Part shown: positions 34,954-43,452 of the stretch, piece by piece | How the letters are laid out: each line of letters begins with the position of its first letter | How positions within the stretch are numbered: the stretch's first letter is position 1 | Source: Oceanobacter mangrovi | GTDB taxonomy: Bacteria > Pseudomonadota > Gammaproteobacteria > Pseudomonadales > Oceanobacteraceae | Assembly (NCBI RefSeq): GCF_019740315.1 | Contig: NZ_JAHXZR010000007.1 | Coordinates: 62,001-126,000 of the forward strand | Reading direction: 5' to 3' | DNA: 64,000 nt | Translations under genes and position numbers: made by a program | The notes under the pieces: generated by a model | What the model saw: only the letters and a program-made list of their open reading frames with translations | Told to the model about the DNA's origin: nothing | Database searches by the model: none

Positions 34954-35508
34954 CTATTCATAACCACAATTGGATACATAGAATTGCCTTGCACTCTCAG
35001 GGTCACCATCTCCTAAGAATAAAGCTCTTCTATCTTTAACTATTGGAGAAACAAATGCCTTGTCGTACTCAGCGTAACTCACTAGACATTTTTGAAAAGA
35101 ATCAGAGGACAAAAAACCCTCAGGAGCCTTTTTCAGGTCATCAAAGCATAAATCCTTAAGAACCCCATTAAATTCTTTCGCATTCAAATCCCCCTTTTCT
35201 TTTCGAAGATTATCTGCAATAACACAACTACCTGCCATTACAATTTCTTCAGACAGATCACATTTCCTATACATGGAAAGTGAAGCGACTTTTATAGAAT
35301 AGTAAGCTGCTCCTCTTGCTGCGAGATCAGGAGTGACACTACTCATATTAGTCGCCGCCTCAAGGCAAAGATTATATTGAGCCATTCGTTCTCTGAATAA
35401 CTGATTATCTAATTCTCTAATTTCTGACAAATCGGTCTTATTCGAATCATCACAACCGACTAAGTTAAGACTGAGAATCACCAAGCTTAAAGTCAGACTA
35501 ATCTTCAC
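34954..35508 (-). CDS. Cys-rich lipoprotein of unknown function
   Basis: I do not recognise this 184-aa protein. It begins MKISLTLSLVILSLNLVGCD, a good lipoprotein signal with lipobox LVGC. The mature part is mostly helical in appearance, with six further Cys (NLCLEAA, YRKCDLS, GSCVIAD, DLCFDDL, FQKCLVS, SNCGYE), suggesting disulfides in the periplasm. It is the most distal gene of the element and AT-rich like the rest. Element-borne lipoproteins sometimes act in exclusion, but nothing in the sequence shows that here. Confidence 0.75.
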   Translation of the reverse strand: MKISLTLSLVILSLNLVGCDDSNKTDLSEIRELDNQLFRERMAQYNLCLEAATNMSSVTPDLAARGAAYYSIKVASLSMYRKCDLSEEIVMAGSCVIADNLRKEKGDLNAKEFNGVLKDLCFDDLKKAPEGFLSSDSFQKCLVSYAEYDKAFVSPIVKDRRALFLGDGDPESARQFYVSNCGYE

Positions 35509-35864
35509 AAACGCTCCCTTTTCAGATAAGAAATATACTTGAATACCATATTCTAATGATTAGCCACACGGCTACTAGTACACACAATAATGGTTACCTC
35601 ACACCCTCCAGCTACGGCAAAGAGATTCTATGAATAAAACAACCATACTATAGCTATATATCATAATCACACTCTCCTGCATAGACCTCCACACCGTTTT
35701 GGATTCTTATATATCGGCGTCCACTATAATACGATAAACAAGATCGTACTATTCCCTGAGCTTAACACCAGAAACGGGGGGCTATCAGAATCGTTAGAAA
35801 ACAAAAATATCATCTCCCCCCCCAAACAGATCATTAGCATTAAGTATTAATCACGCCAGAATAA
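35509..35864. other. Gap inside the element, no gene recognised
   Basis: About 355 AT-rich bases between the resolvase stop and the lipoprotein start. I see short AT runs and G/C homopolymers (GGGGGG and CCCCCCC) but no ORF, repeat or terminator I can support. It should contain the lipoprotein gene's promoter. Confidence 0.5.
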
Positions 35865-36410
35865 CTATTCAACATATCTCATGATTGTGGCCCGGCTTAC
35901 ACCGTATTGCTTCGACAGAGAAAGCTTGCTCTGTCCTGCCTTATACTTTGCCTTGATCTCTTGTATCTGCGCCTCTGAAAGCTTGGTAGGACGTCCACCG
36001 TAGTTCCCCGAATGCTGTTTACCTTCCATCATCCGGGTAGTGATAAAGCTTCTCTCCATCTCGGAGAACATCCCCAAAAGCTGCACCATAGCCATGCTCA
36101 TCGGATCGTTCTTGCTGGTATCTACTGGCTGATCTAACGCCCGCAGCGACACTCCCCGGCTCTTCATCAGGTCAATGGTCTGGAGTACCTGAGAAAGCGA
36201 TCTACCCAATCGATCCAGCTTCGTTACCAGTACAGTGTCCCCATCTCGAACATAGTCCAGCAACTCAGATAGAGCTTTCTCGTTACTTTCAGCTTTCCCC
36301 GAGTGTTTGGACTGGAACACCTTCGAACAACCTTCGCCCACCAGCCTGTCTACCTGTGGGGTTAAGTCTTGGTCTGTAGTGGATACACGAGCGAAGCCAA
36401 TCAACGACAT
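35865..36410 (-). CDS. Serine recombinase (resolvase/invertase family)
   Basis: Site-specific recombinase, 181 aa. The catalytic Ser lies at residue 10 in GFARVSTTDQDLTPQ. LVTKLDRLGRSLSQVLQTID carries the conserved Arg pair, EMERSFITTRMMEG is the E-helix, and the C-terminal helix-turn-helix is LSLSKQYGVSRATIMRYVE. Length matches Tn3-family resolvases and Hin-type invertases. Directly upstream are three inverted-repeat sites laid out like a res site, so a resolvase role is favoured. In this small element it may resolve dimers or control its own transcription. Confidence 0.9.
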   Translation of the reverse strand: MSLIGFARVSTTDQDLTPQVDRLVGEGCSKVFQSKHSGKAESNEKALSELLDYVRDGDTVLVTKLDRLGRSLSQVLQTIDLMKSRGVSLRALDQPVDTSKNDPMSMAMVQLLGMFSEMERSFITTRMMEGKQHSGNYGGRPTKLSEAQIQEIKAKYKAGQSKLSLSKQYGVSRATIMRYVE

Positions 36411-36421
36411 GATGGATACCT

Positions 36422-36522
36422 GTTCAAAACTCTTAAGTTATGAACAGTTTAGTACCAACGCGTTCAAAACTCAATAAACCTTGGTTTTGAACACTGTTCA
36501 TCTCCTGTTGTAAGTTTTGAAC
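36422..36522. promoter_or_regulatory. Three-subsite res-like region next to the resolvase gene
   Basis: Three inverted repeats built on GTTCAAAAC/GTTTTGAAC: 36422-36445 (24 bases, GTTCAAAACT and AGTTATGAAC), 36462-36492 (31 bases, perfect 9-base arms), and 36496-36522 (27 bases, left arm degenerate). This number, spacing and position (adjacent to the resolvase start) copy the organisation of Tn3/gamma-delta res sites. It overlaps the 3' end of the neighbouring gene. The promoter of the resolvase gene must lie inside it, so autoregulation is likely. Confidence 0.75.
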
Positions 36523-37021
36523 ATGGCACCAAGCTCTTTTCATTAATCAAGTGAAACCTGTTGATCTTGCCTGTGATAGGGAAGAGAGTTTTAAAGTCAT
36601 GGGATTTCTGTCTCTTGATAGCATTAGCAGCACTTTGAACTTTCGTTCTATCGATAGTTGTGGACTTAATAGACTGAACGCTCTCTAGCGCTTCCTTCTT
36701 CAAAAGGGAAACCATTGCACGAACTTCAGCTTTATCCCCGCATACGTAAGCCGTCCAATATGGCATCGTTACTTTGATCCCCTCAGCAAACCAATGGTAG
36801 TGATATGCTTGAATGCGCCATAGGGAAGGTACGCCCGGAAACTTTCTTCGACACCTCTCGCGAATCCGCTTACCCGTATTAAAGAATTCATCCTCGTCTA
36901 CTTCAAGGTCACAGAGTAAAACCTCAGGGTTATAAAAGACTGTAATTTGGTGAGTCCATTCATGATTTAGCAGGTGACCCAAGAAAACTCGTTTGGATCG
37001 TTCTTCGGCTGTTTCCGACAC
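36464..37021 (-). CDS. Element-encoded protein of unknown function
   Basis: I do not recognise this 185-aa protein with confidence. It starts at a GTG preceded by GGGGGAAACAG. It is basic, without membrane segments, and has WTHQITVFYNPEVLLCDLEV, KRIRERCRRKFPGVPSLWRI and AYHYHWFAEGIKVTMPYWTA. These could belong to a replication-initiation or inovirus Gp2-like protein, but no catalytic HUH or Tyr motif is clear. It lies between the integrase and the resolvase, all leftward; its C-terminus is encoded inside the res-like region, which is unusual. Confidence 0.6.
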   Translation of the reverse strand: MSETAEERSKRVFLGHLLNHEWTHQITVFYNPEVLLCDLEVDEDEFFNTGKRIRERCRRKFPGVPSLWRIQAYHYHWFAEGIKVTMPYWTAYVCGDKAEVRAMVSLLKKEALESVQSIKSTTIDRTKVQSAANAIKRQKSHDFKTLFPITGKINRFHLINEKSLVPCSKLTTGDEQCSKPRFIEF

Positions 37022-37267
37022 CTGTTTCCCCCTATGTTTGTAGTGTTAATATTGGTATCAAACTCTTTCCTTATACTGGCCTCAGAAAACGTTCACCATC
37101 AAGATAGAAAAACCCCCATAGAATGCGGCCTTCAGAGACAAACGCTCAGCTTTCAAGAGAAATTCCAAGTCGTACTTTAACGGTAAAATCTGGATAACAT
37201 TTCCCAATAATTTTCCGTATCAGGAACCACTTAATACAGAGGCCAGGTTAAACAAACGGAGCATTTA

Positions 37268-38875
37268 CTACTCCATTCCATAGTCAATTGCGTTAACAGC
37301 AGGAACAAGATCTTCAATTGGAAACCTATGTGTATATCCATCTGTTATTGTTGGCCTCTGCTCTTTATGGCCGACCACTTGCTCGACTAGACTATCCCCA
37401 ATGTTTTTGGATTTCATCTTTGTCACACAGGTATGTCTGAAAGAATGGAAAACCCTCCTTTCACCCAATTGATTTAGTTTATCAATGCCACAATCAGATA
37501 AAAAGCCAGCAAACCATTGAGTACAGTACTGCTCTCTATTTGTGAACAAACGCTCTCCTGCGCTTAACTGATCAACGTATTCCATTAGTCCATAATCAAC
37601 TAGTTTTTGGTGAATAGGGACACTACGCAAGGAGTTATCATTCTTAACCTTCTTTCCACCCTCCTTGTTAACAGATATATACATAACGCCAGAATGTGTA
37701 TCCCGACGAAAGTCCTCCTTCCTCAACTGGTGAATCTCCCCCAGCCTCATGCCTGTATAAGCTCCAAGCATTACAAGCAACTCTCTCCATTTGAAACTAT
37801 TTCCAGAAACTTTGCGAATAAGTGTTCTGACCTCCTCATCAGTGTAATCAGAATATCGAGTGCCCCCTTTGGGAAATACACGAGTGAGTCCATCAGCGGG
37901 ATTCTTATTCAAATATTCGGATTCAACTGCAAAATTAAACACCGAGACCAACCACTTAACACATGAGTGAACATATCTGGGAGATACCAAGTCAGAGTCA
38001 GGTATATTAATTTTTAATAATTCAGTTTCAGCAACCCCTTTATAGCGATTCAGATTCATCCTAGGCAACTTCTTAAAATCATATATAAAGCTTCTCAAGA
38101 ACACCTTATTAATCCCATTGACATCTGAATCCCCCCTCATGTTAACAAAGCGTTTATTATACCGTTCATAATCCTCCAGAGTGCTTTCCTTGGTGCCTTT
38201 TTCCCGCAGATGATCGATATATTCCTTATGCAGTTTAGAGAAGCAGACACCTTCTATCTTCAGGGGTTCGATTTTGTCTTCTGGTAGTGGTTTATTCTGC
38301 AGCCCCCCACCAAGATAAGAAGGCAAAGGAGGTATATTAGTTTCAGGATTCAACATCTCCTGACGCTGATCTGAGACGTGGTATATCATTGATCTCATAT
38401 CATCAAGGAAACGCCTACATTCTTCTGGATTATTATATATTGGGCTAAAATCAGCTTCAGGCCAAACAATCTCAATAAAAGATTTAATTATATCGTCAAT
38501 TCTTCTATGATAACCATCGATCTCTCCTTTCTGGTTAAGAGCTGATTCAGTAATCATCCTCTTAACCTCGCCCATCTTATATCGTTCTTGTTTGTATTCC
38601 TGTCGATCTGCAGGTATGTCCTGATTATCCCTAAGCAGTTGATCCCACAGGGTTTTCATTAATCCTTCATAGCCAGCGTTGTCCGTATCAGACATTCCAA
38701 AGTGTTCCTTGTGTGCTCGAACCAAAGTACAGAATCTATAGGAACGAACTCTTGCAGTGAAGATACATGAGGTACGGAGAGAACGAACAAGCTCACGACG
38801 ACCAAATATGGGCCGCAGATGTTCAGGAATTACCCAACGGAAGTAATAAATCGAACCACGTTTTTGTAGCAGCAT
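37268..38875 (-). CDS. int: Tyrosine site-specific integrase
   Basis: Integrase of the element, 535 aa. The N-terminal region (KRGSIYYFRWVIPEHLRPIF) resembles the DUF6538 domain of large phage-type integrases. A core-binding segment follows at about 205-330 (LHKEYIDHLREKGTKESTLE). The catalytic domain has Arg in GAYTGMRLGEIHQLRKEDF, HSFRHTCVTKM, GHKEQ and the nucleophile Tyr in DGYTHRF. A GTG three codons upstream is an alternative start, but GAGGTG six bases before the ATG fits better. That site can pair with CACCTC just upstream, so translation may be restrained. The gene lies 70 bases from the right rnpB repeat. Confidence 0.95.
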   Translation of the reverse strand: MLLQKRGSIYYFRWVIPEHLRPIFGRRELVRSLRTSCIFTARVRSYRFCTLVRAHKEHFGMSDTDNAGYEGLMKTLWDQLLRDNQDIPADRQEYKQERYKMGEVKRMITESALNQKGEIDGYHRRIDDIIKSFIEIVWPEADFSPIYNNPEECRRFLDDMRSMIYHVSDQRQEMLNPETNIPPLPSYLGGGLQNKPLPEDKIEPLKIEGVCFSKLHKEYIDHLREKGTKESTLEDYERYNKRFVNMRGDSDVNGINKVFLRSFIYDFKKLPRMNLNRYKGVAETELLKINIPDSDLVSPRYVHSCVKWLVSVFNFAVESEYLNKNPADGLTRVFPKGGTRYSDYTDEEVRTLIRKVSGNSFKWRELLVMLGAYTGMRLGEIHQLRKEDFRRDTHSGVMYISVNKEGGKKVKNDNSLRSVPIHQKLVDYGLMEYVDQLSAGERLFTNREQYCTQWFAGFLSDCGIDKLNQLGERRVFHSFRHTCVTKMKSKNIGDSLVEQVVGHKEQRPTITDGYTHRFPIEDLVPAVNAIDYGME

Positions 38876-38949
38876 CTGTAACACCTCATTGACGAGGTGC
38901 AGGAAGGATAGCCGTAAGCCTTATATTTCAAAGACTTACAGCATCGACT

Positions 38950-39299
<350 letters not shown>

Positions 39300-39380
39300 G
39301 GCAGCGGAATCTATCACAGAACTGTCATATCTGCGAGCAGCAGACACAAAAAGCCACGATTCCAGCGCGGGTCAGCCACT

Positions 39381-40241
39381 TCAGGCTTCGTCCTTCCACT
39401 CCAGCGCCTGCTGGTAGAGATCCTTTTTGCTCTGGCCAGTCAGTTCCGCCAGAACGGCTGCTGCCTTTTTCGGTGGTAATTCTTTCAGCAACAGCTTGAA
39501 CAAGCGTTCGAAATCAACCTCCGATGCCGTTACCGGTGCCGGATTACCCGCCACCATCACCACAAACTCGCCTTTCTGATGGTCGTCGTGACTGGACAGC
39601 TGTTCGATCACCTCAGCCAGACTACCACGGTAAAAACTTTCGAAAGTTTTGGTCAATTCACGAGCGACCACAACCGGCCGATCTGCTCCGAAGGTTTCTG
39701 CCATATCTGCCAGTGAATCCAGAATCCGGTGTTTGGACTCATAAAACACCAACGTGGCGGTCTGCTGGGCAACATTCTGTAAGCGTTCCACTCGCCCTGA
39801 GCGTTTATGCGGCAAAAAACCTTCAAACAAAAAGCGGTCGGTCGGCAATCCGGCCGCACTCAGCGCCGTGATCATGGCACTGACTCCGGGAATCGGAACC
39901 ACCTTGTGTCCGGCATCGGCAAGCGCCTGCACCAATGGATAGCCTGGGTCGGAAATCAGCGGCGTTCCGGCATCAGACACCAGCGCCATATTGCGGCCCT
40001 GTGACAGATGCTCGATCACCTGATCAATCCGATCGCGTTCGTTGTGATCGTGTACCGAAATCAGCGGCTTACGAATCCCCAGGTGCTGGAGTAATTTCTG
40101 GGTATGTCTGGTATCCTCGCACGCAATCAAATCGACAGACGCCAATACCTGCCGGGCCCGCTCGGTCAGATCGGCCAGATTTCCAATCGGGGTAGCCACA
40201 ACGTACAAGGTGGCTGACACAGTATCGGGATGAGAATTCAT
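39381..40241 (-). CDS. rsmI: 16S rRNA (cytidine(1402)-2'-O)-methyltransferase
   Basis: SAM-dependent methyltransferase that modifies C1402 in the ribosomal decoding centre. The 286-aa protein begins MNSHPDTVSATLYVVATPIG and shows NLADLTERARQVLASVDLIA, CEDTRHTQKLLQHLGI, the SAM-binding LVSDAGTPLISDPGYPLV, PGVSAMITALSAAGLP and FEGFLPHKRSGRVERL, all RsmI (YraL) signatures. I start at the ATG that overlaps the divergent lpoA start; upstream extension lies inside lpoA. No good ribosome site is seen in front of it. It is followed by rnpB on the same strand. Confidence 0.95.
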   Translation of the reverse strand: MNSHPDTVSATLYVVATPIGNLADLTERARQVLASVDLIACEDTRHTQKLLQHLGIRKPLISVHDHNERDRIDQVIEHLSQGRNMALVSDAGTPLISDPGYPLVQALADAGHKVVPIPGVSAMITALSAAGLPTDRFLFEGFLPHKRSGRVERLQNVAQQTATLVFYESKHRILDSLADMAETFGADRPVVVARELTKTFESFYRGSLAEVIEQLSSHDDHQKGEFVVMVAGNPAPVTASEVDFERLFKLLLKELPPKKAAAVLAELTGQSKKDLYQQALEWKDEA

Positions 40242-42075
40242 GCGAGGAAGAGTACCTGGGGTTTGCAAAATCGTCTCCATGGCAGCAGTTATCACCGCCA
40301 TGGGGCTGGCAGGCTGTGCAACGGCACCACAATCAACCCCAACCCAAGCTGCCGCAACCGAGCAGCAACCAGCAATAACCGAGGTATTCCGTGACGCCAG
40401 ACAAGCCCTTGAAAGCGGCGAGTTTGGCAACGCCCGCCTGCATTTGCAACAGCTCGACCCGCAACAGCTGCCAGTTAATCAGCGAATTGAGTGGCTGTTA
40501 CTGGCAACAGAGATAGCCCAGGGTAGTCAGCAGAGCGACGAAGCAGCGCTGCTGTTGCAACAGCTCGACGGCTACCTGGAGCAGGTTACGCCTTCCCAGG
40601 ATGCCCGAATCAGTTACCTGAAAGCCCGCCAGTATGAGGCTGACGGTGAATATTTCGCCGCCGCCCGAGAGCGCGTTTTTGTCGCTTCCCAGCTGCCAGC
40701 CAATCTGGGCCAGCAAAACCACGAAGCCATCTGGCAGGATCTCAGCCAGATGCCTTACGAGGAAATTACCAATCGGCTGCAACAAAATGCCGGCACCGAG
40801 CTGGGGCAATGGCTGCAGCTGGCGGAACTGGCCCGTCGACCGGATCTCGGCCTTGATGATCAACTGCGTGCGCTGCAGCAATGGCAGCAGCGATATCCGC
40901 TGCATCCGGCGGCGCGCCAGCTGCCCGGCAACCTCGCGCATCTGTCTGAAATCGCTGCCCAGCGCCCACAGCGGGTCGCCGTTGCCTTGCCATTATCCGG
41001 CCCGCTGGCCGCTTCCGGTGAAGCTATTCGTGATGGTCTGCTGGCCAGTTATTACAGCGCCCAGGCTAAACAGCAACCGACACCTGACCTGACTTTTATC
41101 GATACCCTGAGCGCCGACTCCATTGATGCCGTCTACGCCGAAGCCTTGATGGCTGGAGCCCAGTGGCTGATAGGCCCGGTCAATAAACAACAGGTGCAAC
41201 ACCTGCAAGGTCTGCCCACGCTGTCGCTTCCAACCCTGGCACTGAACTATGCCGACCTGACGCCAGCAACAGAACTGCCGGTCGATGCAATAGAACCAGC
41301 TCAACAACAAACCATTGCCAGCAACCTGTATCAATTTGGCCTGGCACCGGAAGATGAGGCCATTCAGGCTGCCGACCGAGCCTGGGCCGACGGTTATCGC
41401 CGTGCGCTGGTGATGGTGCCGGAAGGTGACTGGGGCGAGCGGATTTTTGAAAGCTTCCGCGACTACTGGCTGCAACTGGGTGGCAAGATCAGCGAAACCC
41501 GCTTCTACAAAAACCAGAACGATTACAACCCGGACATCAAGGCGTTGCTGAACGTTGACGAGAGCAACCAGCGTTTCAAACAAATGCGCCAGTTATTACG
41601 CCAGACGACCGAATTTGAACCGCGTCGCCGAGAAGATGCCGACTGGCTATTCCTGGTAGCGCAACCGCAACAGGCTCGTCAGATCAAACCTACGCTGGCG
41701 TTCAACTTCGCTGGCAACCTGCCGGTTTATGCGACCTCTCACGTTTATAGTGGTTATCCAGAAGCGGATCACGACCGCGATCTGAATGGCATCCAGTTCT
41801 GTGATTTGCCCTGGGTGCTGGAAAAAGGCGAGCTCTATCAGCAGGTCGAAAAAAGCCTGCCGCGTGGCCAGGGGCCGTATCTGCGGCTGTACGCGCTGGG
41901 CGTTGATGCCTATCGACTGTTACCCCGTTTGCCACAGCTACAGGCATTCCCGGACAGCCAGATCGGCGGCGTGACCGGCCAACTGACACTGGATCCACAA
42001 CGGCGGGTTCGTCGGCAGACGGAGTGCGCGGTATTCCGTGCCGGTGAACCACAGTTGATTGGCAGCGCCGACTGA
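40240..42075 (+). CDS. lpoA: Penicillin-binding protein activator LpoA
   Basis: Outer-membrane lipoprotein that activates the peptidoglycan synthase PBP1A. The 611-aa product has a lipobox LAGCATAP at about residue 23-30, an N-terminal TPR-like helical part (residues about 45-240) and a C-terminal periplasmic-binding-protein-like domain (RVAVALPLSGPLAASGEAIR; WLIGPVNKQQVQHL; GGVTGQLTLDPQRRV). I start at the ATG behind GGGATGAG, which gives a charged signal n-region; an ATG 13 codons later is possible. The gene heads lpoA-yraN-diaA as in enterics and is divergent from rsmI with overlapping start codons. Confidence 0.92.
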   Translation: MRGRVPGVCKIVSMAAVITAMGLAGCATAPQSTPTQAAATEQQPAITEVFRDARQALESGEFGNARLHLQQLDPQQLPVNQRIEWLLLATEIAQGSQQSDEAALLLQQLDGYLEQVTPSQDARISYLKARQYEADGEYFAAARERVFVASQLPANLGQQNHEAIWQDLSQMPYEEITNRLQQNAGTELGQWLQLAELARRPDLGLDDQLRALQQWQQRYPLHPAARQLPGNLAHLSEIAAQRPQRVAVALPLSGPLAASGEAIRDGLLASYYSAQAKQQPTPDLTFIDTLSADSIDAVYAEALMAGAQWLIGPVNKQQVQHLQGLPTLSLPTLALNYADLTPATELPVDAIEPAQQQTIASNLYQFGLAPEDEAIQAADRAWADGYRRALVMVPEGDWGERIFESFRDYWLQLGGKISETRFYKNQNDYNPDIKALLNVDESNQRFKQMRQLLRQTTEFEPRRREDADWLFLVAQPQQARQIKPTLAFNFAGNLPVYATSHVYSGYPEADHDRDLNGIQFCDLPWVLEKGELYQQVEKSLPRGQGPYLRLYALGVDAYRLLPRLPQLQAFPDSQIGGVTGQLTLDPQRRVRRQTECAVFRAGEPQLIGSAD

Positions 42076-42111
42076 CATTCGAGACCACCTCATAACGACA
42101 AGGACGTCGAT

Positions 42112-42486
42112 ATGTATTCCGCTCCAGACAAGCCCGCACGCACCGACACGGTTGCCCGCGGGCAGCGGGTCGAAACCCTGGCCTGTGAGTATTTGCAGCA
42201 ACAGGGTCTGCAGATCCTCCAACGTAACTACCACACCCGCTATGGCGAGCTTGATATCATTGCTCAATCAACTGCTACGCTGGTATTTGTGGAAGTGCGT
42301 TACCGCCGCCAGACAAACTTTGGCTCGGGAGCCGAGACCGTCACCGCCCACAAACAGCACAAGCTGCAACTGGCCGCCCAACACTATCTGCAGCAGACCG
42401 GCAATACGGAACAGGACTGCCGTTTTGATGTCCTATCCGGTACTGGTGAACCGGTCGTGTTCGACTGGATCACCAATGCATTTTGA
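42112..42486 (+). CDS. yraN: UPF0102 protein YraN
   Basis: A 124-aa endonuclease-fold protein of unknown cellular role. The family core is visible: RGQRVETLACEYLQQQGL, then ILQRNYHTRYGELDIIAQ with the metal-binding GELDII, and VFVEVRYRRQTNFGSGAETV. These residues match the PD-(D/E)XK-like active site typical of YraN. It lies 36 bases after lpoA and before diaA, the conserved order in gammaproteobacteria. Confidence 0.93.
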   Translation: MYSAPDKPARTDTVARGQRVETLACEYLQQQGLQILQRNYHTRYGELDIIAQSTATLVFVEVRYRRQTNFGSGAETVTAHKQHKLQLAAQHYLQQTGNTEQDCRFDVLSGTGEPVVFDWITNAF

Positions 42487-42539
42487 TAATTGACCAGATA
42501 TTCAGTGACCGCGTTGGAACTGGCCTGACGATGCATTAG

Positions 42540-43157
<618 letters not shown>

Positions 43158-43210
43158 GACTAGCCTTCCCACTGCCAGGGTAAGAGCCCGGCACAAAGTC
43201 CAGCTCAATA

Positions 43211-43429
43211 AAGAAGAGAGCCAAGGTTCTAACACTGATCAGTTAAGCGCCGAAGTCGACTATTACTCGTCATCCTGAGCTAACCGGGCCGCGTAGGCTC
43301 AGGATCCATACGGCGGTGAATTTCCCATCACCGCGCATGGATTCCAGATCTCGCAAGCTCGTCTGGAAAGACGTTATCTTCAGCGTTTTCTCCTTAACTG
43401 ACTGGCATTAGAGTCAAGGCTCCTTTTTT
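43211..43429 (+). terminator. Rho-independent terminator with a repeat element in its loop
   Basis: GAGCC (43218-43222) with an A-rich run before it pairs with GGCTC (43418-43422), followed by CTTTTTTG. This terminates the rightward diaA transcript. The loop holds the second copy of the MITE-like repeat. The stem is short (5 strong pairs plus A-T and G-T pairs). Confidence 0.55.
43232..43408 (-). repeat. MITE-like palindromic repeat, copy 2
   Basis: A 177-bp element homologous to the copy at 6909-7073, inverted with respect to it. The minus strand starts ATGCCAGTCAGTTAAG and the other end reads ACACTGATCAGTTAAG. The central part keeps the GGAATCCATGCG/GTATGGATCC palindrome. It is non-coding and lies between convergent genes. 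Confidence 0.75.
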
Positions 43430-43452
43430 GATTTCCTACCACCTGACTTCTG

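Noticed and set aside
36464-37021. Naming the element protein an inovirus Gp2 or HUH Rep protein
   Set aside because: Only vague resemblance; no HUH pair with a catalytic Tyr is visible, so it is left as unknown.
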